Made by a program: the position numbers and the translations under genes | NCBI GenBank assembly: GCA_009809945.1 | Contig: WTPW01000069.1 | Location: 144,931-208,930, forward strand | DNA from: Gigaspora margarita | Taxonomy: Eukaryota > Glomeromycota > Glomeromycetes > Diversisporales > Gigasporaceae | Direction of reading: 5' to 3' | DNA length: 64,000 bases | Shown: piece after piece, positions 46,271-57,851 of the stretch | Numbering within the stretch: position 1 is the first letter of the stretch | Layout of the letters: each line of letters begins with the position of its first letter | The notes under the pieces: model-generated | Told to the model about the DNA's origin: nothing | Database searches by the model: none | Seen by the model: only the letters and a program-made list of their open reading frames with translations

Positions 46271-47154
46271 CGTGGTATTGCCACCATAAAACATGGATTT
46301 GCCACAATTGTTGCCATGTGTGCTGGACGAGATGTGCTTGTAGAATCGGACTGTCGTGGAACATGAATATTGTGATAGTCATCAATATTCAGAACAAAAG
46401 CTTTGTCCAAATATTTAGAAAGAGCGTTTTCTACATATTTCTCATGGCCATCAGCAATTTGTTTTTTTTTTTAGTCTACTGCTCTTAACGTTGTAGACAC
46501 ACCGAGATTGCTAACGTATCTATGCCTTCATTACTCGTACCTACAGAATCCAAATAATACGCTACATCGAACTTAAAGGAATTAATTTTTGTATTATTTA
46601 AAGATGCAAGAAGATAACAAATATGAAGAATTAACTTCTGAATACGATTCATGGTTTTCTCACCGCGCTCAAGTGGCCTAGCTGCTAAATAAAGTTGATC
46701 GAGAAAATTTTCCAAACACTTATTTGCTTGAAATACCTCTCGCAGTTCGTCATATGAATAAATAGGGCCTTCCTTCTTTACATGCTCTCTTTCGTAAAAA
46801 ATTCTTGCCATTGCTTCAATAGTCCCGATGAGATCAATCATACTTACATCTTCATTCGTGGTCTTCATATCTTCTATTGTAGTTCGTACATCTTTTATAT
46901 GTAACGTCCACTTTTCTAGGTGTAATTTCAACTTCTCCAATTGAGATTCTTACCCGTTTGGCTTCTCTTCGTAATTTTAGTAAGGGATTTTCTACAAAAT
47001 TCATATAACAAGTATGACATAACTTACCACCTTTCACCCACTTTTCCTTAATTAAATTATTATTTTCTGCTTCCTCCCACTTTTTGTCTTTCAAAGAGCG
47101 AAATATGGCTGGCCCAGTGGTTCCGCAATTCATGCAACACTTAGAGTCAGTCAT

Positions 47155-47373
47155 TTTTTTACTAAGCGAATTTAATACGAAGGTCGAATGATTTAGAATG
47201 ATTTAATTGAAATTCTTATAATACGGCACGAAAACTTCAAGTTTTACTTAATACGCTTGGTGGGTTCACAGATGAGATTATCTACTCGAGCTTCCAAAAA
47301 AATTACTGTAAAACGTATAAAAAAAAATCTTTATTAATTGTGTAACGATCTACAAAATTGGGGCATTCGGGAC
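47155..47373. other. Upstream flank of the zinc-finger gene
   Basis: Short AT-rich promoter-side sequence. Nothing definable. Confidence 0.35.
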
Positions 47374-47381
47374 CTTCTTAC

Positions 47382-48570
47382 TAGAGGCCTGCAAATTTCA
47401 AAATTTTCGGCCCGGCCCGGCCCGCAATTAGAGTTAAATTTTTTTGCCAGCCCGGTCCAGCCCGCTTTAATTAATTTAAATTTTGGGCCCGGCCCGGCCC
47501 GCAAATATATAAATTTAAAATAAGTTAAATTTTTTATTAAATATAACAGATAATAAGTTTATAAATTAATTTATTTTATAAATATGTATATTTTTTAGTG
47601 CTAAACAAATTTATATATATTTCTGAAATAAGCTACTCTGAAAATAAGCTACTTTTCTTTTTTAAAGAAAAATATAAAAACTTCTTATATTTGAAAATAA
47701 GCTACTTATACAATTATCAGTAGTTACTCTATAGTAAAGTCAAAATTTTACCAAGTAAGTCAATCTATCTTATTAAGTAAAAATTGTTCAGAAGAGCAAA
47801 ATACATATATTTTGAAAGCTTTATCCAAATTAGATAACTTTTAATTAATACGTTTTTGCATATTACATTCAATAAAAAATTTAAAATTTTTTTAAAATTA
47901 TATTCATTAAATGTAAAAATCAAAAGTCAATTAATAAAAAGATATCCAATTTGTATAAAATTTTAAAAATATATGTGATCTTCTGAACAAACTTTACTTA
48001 ATAACCATTATCAATTTACTTAATAAAATTTTTTGCAAATAATAAAAAGCTATTTTTATTCTAAAATAAGCTACTCACACTATTTTCATATAATTTTTTT
48101 TTCCAAAAATGGAGCTTATTTTGGGAATATATAGTACTTAATGTATAAAGTTAGAATTTATTAGTAAAATTTTAAGAATAATAAGATTTTATAGAATTTT
48201 ATTAATAAAATTTTATAAATTTTATTATTCTTAAAAGTTTTACTAATTAATTTTAACTTAATATACTAAGTAAATTTGTTTAATACTAAAAAATACATAG
48301 ATATAAATTTAAAACTTTAATTTAAAAAAGATTTTTAATAAACAAAAAATTATAATCTAATCTAATTTGTAGTTATAATTAATTATTAAATTTAGNTTGG
48401 CCCAACTCGCAATTATAAAATTTTAGGCCTGGCNCGGCCCGCAATTATAAAATTTTAGGCCCGGCCCGGCCCGCAATTATAAAATTCAATTGTTAGGCCC
48501 GGCCCGGCCCGCAAACCGGGCCGGGCGGGCCTGGGCCGGGCCGGGCTTCGGGACCCAATGCAGGCCTCTA
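47382..48570. mobile_element. hAT-type element with GGCCCGGCCCG terminal arrays (1.2 kb)
   Basis: TIR TAGAGGCCTGCAAATTT.../...TGCAGGCCTCTA and exact 8-bp duplication cttcttac (47374-47381, 48571-48578). Subterminal ggcccggcccg repeats alternate with aattataaaatttta, giving GC peaks in AT-rich DNA. The interior ~47690-48100 is a large imperfect palindrome (aaaataagctac ... gtagcttatttt) related to 29835-30175. N bases at 48396 and 48434 fall in the repeats. Confidence 0.93.
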
Positions 48571-48715
48571 CTTCTTACCTCGAGATTTGAACAGAAGAAA
48601 ATTATACATTCTTTTGAAACAATTTAAGGTTTAGTGTATCCAAAGATCATTATATAGAAGCTTGTTGTTTAATTACTGGCCGAATCGGTTGCCAATGATT
48701 CATCAATCGTTAGAG

Positions 48716-48860
48716 GTTTCGTCAAGAGTTTTGTCGTTTCGTCAATTCGTCATAGGTTTCGTCAATCGTCGGGGGCTTCATCAATCGTCAAGGTTTCGTC
48801 ATGACGAAACCATGAAGACGTCATTCATCATTGCAAAAATAATTTCGTCAGGCATCATTA
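48716..48860. repeat. Inverted relative of the GACGAAACC repeat array
   Basis: aggtttcgtcaa, gtttcgtcaattcgtcatag and tttcgtcatgacgaaacc match the 39271-39455 array on the opposite strand, and the flank gcatcattaatcg also matches (cgaactaatgatgc at 39258). Confidence 0.75.
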
Positions 48861-49750
48861 ATCGAAACCAAGACAGAAATTTGCGCGATAATCAAAGGAA
48901 AACATGCATATATGAAAAGAACAAGACGATAACAAGGAGACTAATTATATAATGGATAAAGTTTGCATTGTGTGGTGGAAGTTAAAATTACACACATACA
49001 TGTTATTGTCAGCTAAAAAAGAAAAGATGTAATCGTTTAACCATAGACTACATGATATTGAGCAAATGCAATAATTTGTACTAAATACATATCGCCAATA
49101 ATAATGGACCATATGCTTTGCGGTACAAATGTGCACTCTCTTCTCCTCTCGCACAAATAAAATATTACTGTAATGTTAACTAGATAATTAACTTCTATCA
49201 ATTCAGCTAGTATCTCTAGACCAAACTTTAACTGAACATTAATTTCGTCATAATAAATTTACTACTCTAAAATAGGTTGTCCACTTTATAAGTTCGTTTC
49301 AATTCCCCTCTTCAATGTCCTGGATGGATAGGCTACTGTGCGTAGGGCGCAGTATTTCACTGCACAGCCTGCGTAGAATTTTTGAGAGATGCACAGTATG
49401 GTTTTAAATTCAAGCTAGCTGGCACAACTCTGATCAGCTTGCATAATGCTGCAGCTGCGCAGGTAGCGCAGCCTGTGCAGTGGATTTGAAATGCATGACT
49501 TGCCCATGGCCCTAGAATGTGATGTTGGCCGAAAAATTAACTGCAATCAGCCCTAAATGATAAAAATGCAATCATGCATGAATATGCATGATAAAAAAAA
49601 AAGCTTCTTTCTAATATGGATTTAATATATTGTTTATATAAAGTATTTAGCAACCTCCACAAATGCAATTTTTTCATTTCCTACGAGTTGCGTTTAAAGA
49701 GGTTCGACTGTACAGATAAGTAATTATTATTTTACCTTAACATATATGTA
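48861..49750. other. Intergenic with a small GC-richer patch
   Basis: 49340-49480 is rich in tgcgcag/ctgcgca/gcacag in both orientations and looks like decayed TIR DNA. No ends or duplication could be set. The rest is featureless. Confidence 0.4.
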
Positions 49751-49754
49751 TGAC

Positions 49755-49953
49755 AAATACATAGTCATTTAATGTGTACTCGATTACTCAGTTACGCTTT
49801 TCTTTAGTATATGAAATGTAACTCTAAAAATTTTATTTAAAAACAATAAATAATATAAAATGAATGATAAAATGCATAGTCCTTTAATGCGTACTTAATA
49901 ATACATAATATAAAATGAATGATAAAATGCATAGTCCTTTAATCCGTACTTAA
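49755..49953. repeat. Tandem copies of the UGT gene 3' end
   Basis: catagtc(a/c)tttaat-gtact-attactcagttacgcttt, the sequence at the end of the UDP-glycosyltransferase relic, is repeated at about 49758, 49875 and 49932, with ataatataaaatgaatgata linkers in the last two. Confidence 0.7.
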
Positions 49954-51699
49954 TTACTCAGTTACGCTTTTTCTTAGGTTTAATGATTTTTGAGAATCTC
50001 TATTTTCTTTTCTAAATGTAATATAAAAGTATCTAATTTTCCATAAAGTATAAGTAAAACCACTAAATAACATTAAAAATATAATAGCAGTAGCTCCATA
50101 AACATCTAAATATTTTTCCCTTAATAAAACCCATTCTCGTATCAGGAGTATTTCAATCTCTTAATAAATTCTCATTATCGACCTTCAATTCACCATTTTC
50201 ATCTTTAACTCCTTGATATTTTGCCGAGCTCATTACTATTTCAATTAAATCGGCTGCTCTGTACTTTCTTTTACTATTAATTTTGGTCAAAAATTGTAAT
50301 CTTTCGGTATTTTTTTTTAAGCTGTCTTCATTTAATAATGTTTTAACCTTTGATACTATATTTAAACTTGTAAATTTTAGCCTTTGAAATTGATAAAGCT
50401 ATACCAGCTGACTCTAACAATTCGGCATTTCTAGGTTGATCACCCAATATAGGAAGCACCAACATTGGAGTTGCAGTATACATTGATTCATGACTACTAC
50501 CCGCACCACCATGACTTAAAAATAATTTTGTATTTACATGAGATAATATTGCGAATTGAGGAGAGAATTTCGAGATATGAATATGAGGATTTTCATTATT
50601 TAATATGGAAGTTATTTGGTTGCTAGAATTAGCTAATTGAAGAGATTTCGAAGTATCCGTTCTTACCGTAGACCATATCACACATCAATAACAATTTTGA
50701 TCGATTAATTTAAGAAAAGATTTTAAAATGATGATAACATTTTGAGGAGATATGATTACATTAGTCCCAAGAGCAAAATATATTGTTCGAGGATGATCAT
50801 TAAGAAATGAATCAAGAACCGGGGTTAGACCTAGAAAAGTGTCAGGCATGACAGGTCCAATGTTTTAAAATGGTATGTATAATATTTAGTATGAAATATG
50901 TATAGTTGTTAATTTGTTTAATAATAGACAAGAATAATTATAATCACCTCAAGCCCATAGAAATTATTGGATGACATTAAACGATTTGATACTCTTCCTA
51001 AAAAGTCCCAATGCGGATCTATACCTACACTTGCTTTTTTAGCGTTAAGGCCCTTTAGAGGTTCTCTTAAAACTAAAGCCTTCATTAAAGGATTTATGTT
51101 CGTGCATTTAAATCCATCATAAAATGATTCATTTTCCATGTTCACATGATTATAAAAAATCATTATCAAGTAATACATAATCAAATTCTTGAGATTTATG
51201 ACGTAAGTCAAAGTGTTCATAATTAAAAATAACTTGTGGAATTGAACGATAATTGGTAGATCGTGCCGTATAGTTTCCTGGAGCTATTAGAGTTACCTAG
51301 AAACCGAATAAATAATAGATAGTGGAAATAAGCATAAATTGCTTAAATTATAAATAAAAACAAAATTCTAATAAAATTAATAAAATTGCATACATTATAT
51401 CCTCGATCCTTTAAAATCTTCAATATTTCTAACATTTGAGGAAGATGACTTCCTGTAATTATTAAATTCATTAAATTGAATTGTATTATAAAATAATGAT
51501 AATAGCAATAAAATATGTTAAAATAATAAACTTAACTTACCGCCAATAATAGAAGTAGTGAGTATATTCTTGGGCCCATTACTTCTGCTCGATGATAAGT
51601 TTCGTTTAATCAAATCCGCAGATCCGACAGATTGATTTATAAAAAAGTAATAAATATAACAAAATTCCAAAGTAACGAAAATATATTTTTCGGAAGCAT
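49954..51699 (-). pseudogene. UDP-glycosyltransferase (GT1) relic
   Basis: 51699-51542 starts MLPKNIFSLLWNFVIFITFL (signal-anchor-like) and, after a one-base shift, KNILTTSIIGG. 51450-51395: SHLPQMLEILKILKDRGYN. ~51295-50940: VTLIAPGNYTARSTNY ... NPLMKALVLREPLKGL with a T-run frameshift. ~50860-50345: PRTIYFALGTNVIISPQ, stop, VIWSTVRT, then the UGT signature LFLSHGGAGSSHESMYTATP and GDQPRNAELLE. ~50340-49954: KYRAADLIEIVM, a stop (W to TGA), a shift, and a C-terminal membrane helix (ATAIIFLMLFSGFTYTLW) with a basic cytosolic tail ending at 49954. GT1 enzymes move sugar from UDP-sugar to lipids or sterols. The donor-binding HGG motif is intact, but stops and shifts make it a pseudogene unless several homopolymer errors are present. 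Confidence 0.85.
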
Positions 51700-52985
51700 T
51701 TTCTTTTTTTTTTAATGAATTTGTAACAAGTTTGATTTAATTTTGATTTTTTACAAGAGAAGACTTATTAATACGTTTATTCGGCTATATTTATCGATTA
51801 TAGCACATAAAAATACAGGAAACGATTATGATTGAGAAACAGAGGATTTTCCTGGATTTTACTGCATTTAGAGATGTATTAAAGTCAGTTGCAGATTATT
51901 AATTGGTTTTGATGCATTTTATTAAATATTGAAATACTGAAATAAGTAATAAATGCCATTATTATATGACTATTTGTTTCATGTGTCTGATACTAATTAT
52001 AATTATGTCATATACACAAATTTATGTAAGAAGGCATGATAAATAAAAATAACTTCTTTCAAAAAAAAAAAAAAAGATTACTTGAAATACAAACGATTTA
52101 GGATGAATACATTTTGATGTACTAGCGGTTGGAACCGGATCACAAACCTTATTTTAAAATGACGGAGTTTTCCGTTTAATTGAAATGACTTCCAGTCTGA
52201 TTTTCATAGTCGGAAAATTTACGTATTTGACAAATTTTATTTGTCACTACATCCAACCTCCGATAAAAAAAAAATATTGCCTGCATCTGAATTTTAATTT
52301 TAGCAAATGGGATTAGACAACTGGATATCCGGCATAACACATATAAAGTTACAGAGCTTTTCAAATTACTGTGACATACCATACATCACTGATAATCTAA
52401 ATTTCAAATATAAAATATACATAATTACTAGATTTAGTATCAGAGAAGTAGAAATAAAAGAGAAATTTTGAAATTTTTATTTGTTAGCAAGTTATTAATC
52501 TTTATTCGTAAAAAAAAAAAGTCATAAATTTGAAGATTCGATGTGATGACGATCATTTGCAGATTACAGTACTTTGAAAAGTGCTGTAAGTTCAATGAAA
52601 AAAGCTCAATAGACATCCTATTGTTGCAAAATTTTGGCACCAAAAAAGCCATCATTCAGTATAATAATATCAAGATAAAAATAGATATTTTTTGATATTA
52701 TTTTTCCTATTGACGACTATCGACCTTTTTTAGTGTCAACATTTGGTAGCGATAGGACGGATATTATCCGGATAACAATTAACTTAAAATCGTAATGTGT
52801 TACCAAATCAGCATAGACTTTTTAAGGAAAATTACGGGCTATAATATTTGTGATTAGCAAACTGATGTGGATCCAAACGTGATTATTGACCAATCAACTC
52901 AATTAAAAATTCTTTCGATACACGAAATACGCGAAATACGCGAAAAAATGAATTTATTATTAATAAAAGTAAAGCATTTTTAATA
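51700..52985. other. Intergenic, nothing recognised
   Basis: No conserved frame. A short gacggatattatccggata patch lies near 52755. Confidence 0.45.
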
Positions 52986-52989
52986 CTAA

Positions 52990-53450
52990 AGTAATTTTAT
53001 TATATTTTTAGCCATTAGAGTTTATTGAAAACATGTTACTACTCCATAGTCTATACCACTGTAATAAATCACACCATCGTATTTATTATACAACATATTA
53101 GAGGTAGTTTGATATAATACGTATGTGTGTCATAGATTGGATAAAATAAATCGTGCTAAAGTGTAGCCTGTTTAATAAATGTATAAACTTTTATGTTTCA
53201 CGGCTTAACAATTTATAAATCTATTGTTTGGCTTCATAATTTAAACGTAGTAGAAACTCAATAAACTCTGCCAATTACCAAACGTCCTACCTTTGTTCTT
53301 ATGAAACTTCTGGGGAAAGCGATTGAAAACGATTAGAAGATTTCTGCTAGAAACACTCAAAATGAAGAACTTTTACTTATAAATGGGATACCTTAAGTTT
53401 AATTTATTATGATTAAGCGGATGGTATAATGGCCGGTTTTAGACTACAAT
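52990..53450. repeat. Dispersed ~450-bp repeat, copy 2 (inverted relative to 21765-22225)
   Basis: On the minus strand: gagtgtttctagcagaaatc, gaacaaaggtaggacgtttgg, agagtttattgag, cacgatttattttatcc, atacgatggtg in the same order as copy 1. AT-rich flanks do not match. Confidence 0.7.
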
Positions 53451-56400
53451 CGTATATTCAAATTTTTCAATTGCCAATATAAATAGTTCGTGTAACAATA
53501 ATTGCGGAATCTATCGGATATGAGTTTATGCTTACAATTCGGAATCAATAAATACAAAATTAGGCAAAAATTTATGACGGATACTACTTACCTTTTACCA
53601 TTATCTATAAACATATTATTTTAAAAAAAAAAGTGAACTTAAGTAAGAATATAAGTAAGCATATAAGTAACTAATGTATGAGTATAAGTATAAAAAGCCA
53701 CTTGTAATTGAATTCATGTAAACAAAGCATGGGGTTTCAATTATTTTAATAAAATGATTGTTATGCAATCACATGCGCAAGTATATATCGATTTGCTTTC
53801 TAAAAATTAGAGCTGCAACAACCAATTCATAATAGTATTAGATACAAATATATAAATGCATATTGGTTTACCCTGTCAAGTCTCACTATTGAATCAAATT
53901 TAAGTTGGCAAAGAGAAATTATTTATATACAATAAACTAAACTGCAAAACTTATATACACTAAATAATTACATTTATTTTATTATATAATTAGATTATAT
54001 CCATACATATATTAATATATTTATTTAACTGGTGATGATTACTGTCAGTTTATTGCTAGTAATATTCTTTTTAAATTATATATAATATTTGTTTCATAGG
54101 TAAGTTTAAATTTTATCCTTATAATATTGACATATTCAAATATTTAGTGTATTTAATTTGTGCTAAAAGTTATAAAAGAATGTTCTTGTCAGACAATAAT
54201 TGTTGGTAAGAAATCTAAAAAGGAGCCAGATATTTATAATAACTATATTACACAGCATTACCCTCATCAACCCAACCCCTGCTACATCTCATATTAATCT
54301 TGCTTAAAAAATTATTATCCATGCAATTACAGTAATATGAATTGCTCTTACATGAAAGAATATTGCGATCTTGGTGTTATGACTTCAAAAATGAATAGCA
54401 AAAACTTGCTATGCATTCAATTAAACCTGCAAACAACTTTCTAACAAACAATGAGCATTGAATATGTTATTGTTCCTATTTTTTTAAAAAATAGGTTTTA
54501 TTTATATAAACATCTTGTCAATCCTTTAGAAAAAAATATGCCAGTCTTATTCTTCAAAAAAGGTTGAATATTTTATATTATATAGTATGTATTACATATT
54601 AGAAACATACATATATTAATAACTTTCATTTAGGTTCAAAGGAATTCATATTATCCATTAATTGAAGAAGCCAAAAAAACCATATAGGACAAATTTCACA
54701 TATTATCTGATAATGCACAGCTTCCTATAATGATTACTTCAATTGTTCTTGAAAACTCATTGGAATTATAGATTAATACAAAAACTTTTATGAAGCATAA
54801 TCTATTTATTCTTTTATCAAATTAAATTATGCAGTTAAATATCTAAATTAGATATAGGCACTTGACCTTCTTGAAAGTCTTCTAACCTTCCGCAACAAAA
54901 ATAGTTGAAAAAATTGAATCAAATTTCACATTGTTTCAAAAGATTATAGATAACATAAAAAAGCTTAATCAAGTGAAAAACTTGGAATACACAAAAAAAT
55001 TCTTTTATTAATAAACTTAGATCTCACGAACATTTTATAATATAGTATGTAAGTTAATGATAATAGTTTACCTAATAAATTTCGTATAAACACTTTCTCA
55101 TGACGCAGTAAAAATTTATGATATAGTACAGTATGTAAAATGGGTAATAATGTTTTACAAAAAAAAATTCGAACAAACACGCAATAAAAAATTACGAATA
55201 AACATTTCAATAAAAAATTTTATATTATTTTTTTTATATAATTATAATTTTTTACATGTTGAGATCCGGTTAAGTAGAATCTTAGATCAGACTTTTAACT
55301 GCGATTATGTAACTAATAATGGTAGTTATGCTAGGAGGGTTTCCAGTTGAAAAAAAATTTATAGGTAGCCAGATTTTATACAAGCAAAAATTCATAAGCG
55401 ATTCATAAGAACTTTATAATTGAGCTTATAATTTCTGATCAAATAATCACTTTTATTCTCAATAATCATGCAATACACGTAAGTGATTGGCTCAAATATT
55501 CTTTAACTTTATCACACATATTAAATAATCACTAAAATTGGAGATTTTCACCCATATGTCAACTTTGTGTGGCCTTATGTATAATATCAATTTCTTGAAT
55601 CTATTTTGCAGAAATAACAAACTTAATCGAATCGGCCAAGAAATCCACTTAATTTTTACGTAATTTGTATAAATTAGTTTGAATGTTAGAGATGAGCTCA
55701 TACAGGGGAGTCCCCAAAATTCCGGGTCGGGATACGTCGGAGTGCATCGGAATCGTGATCGACTGGACCGGAATTGATCAATTTTGCCACATGATCATAA
55801 AAAAATTTACTAATGGATCATATTCATTCATTAAGTAAAAAATGCCCAGCTGATAATTTTGCTATAGAACCTGCTAACAAATAGGGCTAAACGTCGACCT
55901 AGATTTGCTAAACGACATGTGGGCATTAGTAAACTTTATGTGGTGTCTATTGAAGTTTGTACATATCGATGCATTAAACTTTAATTGTAGTTTGTAGCTA
56001 AAAAAAATTGTATCAGTAGAAAGCGTTACAAATGCAAAGTATATAAAAAGAATGGGCAAAAATGCAATCCGATTATAAGAATATTTGAAAGCATATGCTT
56101 TAAAAAGCTCAGTACAAATAAAAAGTGATTTTGCACAACTAAATTAGATTACTTATTTGCACATGCATTTTTTACCTCAGGAATTCTTCACAATGTAATT
56201 AAAACTGAAGATTTTTACGCTTGCCTCAAAAGCCTGTCCTTCCTCTAAAATCCCATCAGGTTATAGTAACCATCGTAAGTAAGTTTTGTACAGTCACGCT
56301 GAGGTCAGCTTCGATGATTGATGTTAAAAGGCGTGACATCAGAGGTTAATCAATCAGATTAATAAATCAAAAATTAATGAATATCTTTATTTGTTATGCT

Positions 56401-57535
56401 TAAAGAATAAATCAGTACGAATTAATCGATTTAAAAATGTTTACTGATCCATACTATCGGTCTTCAACATCCATACTATTGGCTCTCAAAAATTAATAAT
56501 TAATAATGCCATAATGGTTGAGCATTATCTCAATCATGAGCTAATTACATTGTGTCACTGTTTGAGAACACCCTATAGCTTAAGAAACTCTAAACATAGT
56601 TTCTATTCATAGATAAATGAAATATTAGGTACAGTATGGACGATAAGTTGATTAATATGATTGAAATATGCTCACATATCTTCCTCAATGTGATTAATAT
56701 ATGATCATGCTGGTGCTCAAGTATTACGATTAATTAAAATAATGATTGAAATTGATGCTTGAACAAACATTTTAATCATCATTACCAATTAGCAATCATT
56801 GTTTTTACAAATCGAAATAAAAAAATGAACTACGAAGGATAAAGCAATTTATGACACTACCAATTTCTGTTTCTTCTTTTTCAGAACCAACAGAACACAA
56901 AAACATGCTTTTTTATTTGCGGCGAAGATTTTTATCATCAGAAATAAGGTAATAATTCGTCGTCGCCGGATGATTTTGATATAAAAGAGTGAAGTATTTG
57001 AACAATTATTATTTCTAATTAATCAATGAAAATTTCGACAAATATGTGCAATTCTATGATAAAAAAAGAATTTGCACCTCCATCTCTTGTTGATTGGAAT
57101 GATAAATACCATTGATTTGTTAAAGAGTTTCCGCCAATAAAAATTTTTTTGAATAATTACAATAAACTTTCATCATGTGCTTTATTCTTTGGAATAATCA
57201 ATACAACTAATTCGTTAATTTTTTTACAATAAAAATTTTACCCTCAAATCCATTGATTAAGATGTTGAGAACACACTTAATTAATCTAATACTTAATTAA
57301 TAAAAAAAATTTTTAACGGATCAAATGATTCTACAATTCAATGAATAAAATATTTGATACGGAATTACGATTATTTAATGCATTAAAAAAAAAGTTTAAT
57401 TAGTGGATGATTGTTTAATTTAGGCCACATAAAATTGATTTTTCATTTCTCATTACCTGGTTTCTAAAATCCCTGTCGGCAGGCGTATTTTTTTTTTTAT
57501 TATACTATAAATTAATAGATTATGTTCATATAAAG
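53451..57535. other. Long gene-poor stretch
   Basis: No complete gene. 54640-54840 has a plus-strand trace (LIEEAKKT, DKFHILSDNAQLPIM, TSIVLENSLEL) that looks like decayed coding sequence of no known family. 55557-55580 matches the GGCCAYGCAAA repeat end. 55700-55790 is slightly GC-richer and starts caggggagtcccc. 56930-57000 contains a possible splice donor. Nothing else could be supported. Confidence 0.4.
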
Positions 57536-57706
57536 GCCATGCAAAATTATTTTGGTTTTGCATAGCATTGAATCAAAAATTGGTCAATCATATCGGATAA
57601 TTACGGGAATTTAGATTTCAAAAAAAAAAATACTCCCCTTTTGAAAATTGAAAAACAGGTCGGCGCCGAAAAATTAACTTTGCTAGCCAAGAGTATTTCA
57701 GTTAAT
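57536..57706. mobile_element. GGCCATGCAAA repeat, full copy
   Basis: ggccatgcaaaattattttgg at the left is roughly inverted at the right (ccgaaaaattaactttgctagcc). Internal tatcggataattacggg matches 20040 inverted. Probably a small TIR element; no duplication found. Confidence 0.55.
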
Positions 57707-57851
57707 AAGGAATAGAGGTTCAAATATTCTCTTTTTTCCGAGTTGCACTGATTAGCAAAAAGTTTTTATTGATGCACTATAAAAAATAACAGTTTAAGTA
57801 TTCATGCTTTAACCTTATGGATTTTTAAACTCATAATTGGTATTAAAGACA

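Larger units (their letters stand above)
41007..47154 (-). pseudogene. Large zinc-finger/RING repeat-family gene, split by hAT elements
   Basis: Reads right to left. 47154-46852: two Cys pairs (CMNCGTTGP ... LCHTCYMNFV), GATA-like. 46940-46485: helical segment. 46470-46280 and 44770-44623: DDYHNIHVPRQSDSTSTS... 44596-44168: ADWPGQFF, MGPLHVSLNSRE, KKLRPWQIDP. 44150-43833: LIPLVLDVYVVHHREGNW, then FFWAETNHPIMNMI. 41913-41725 and 41496-41007: FVNSMKYPYKPKQLHTL and a C-terminal RING-like Cys/His cluster (GIVLSCGHDYHGRCLRRCNFKCLIC) with an acidic tail. I recall similar large proteins as a repetitive family in Rhizophagus, possibly transposon-derived. Three hAT elements plus a nested one interrupt it. 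Frameshifts and stops also occur outside the insertions, so it was already decaying or decayed later. Confidence 0.75.

Noticed and set aside
49340..49480. GC-richer patch as a MITE
   Set aside because: Contains inverted tgcgcag motifs but ends and duplications do not match.
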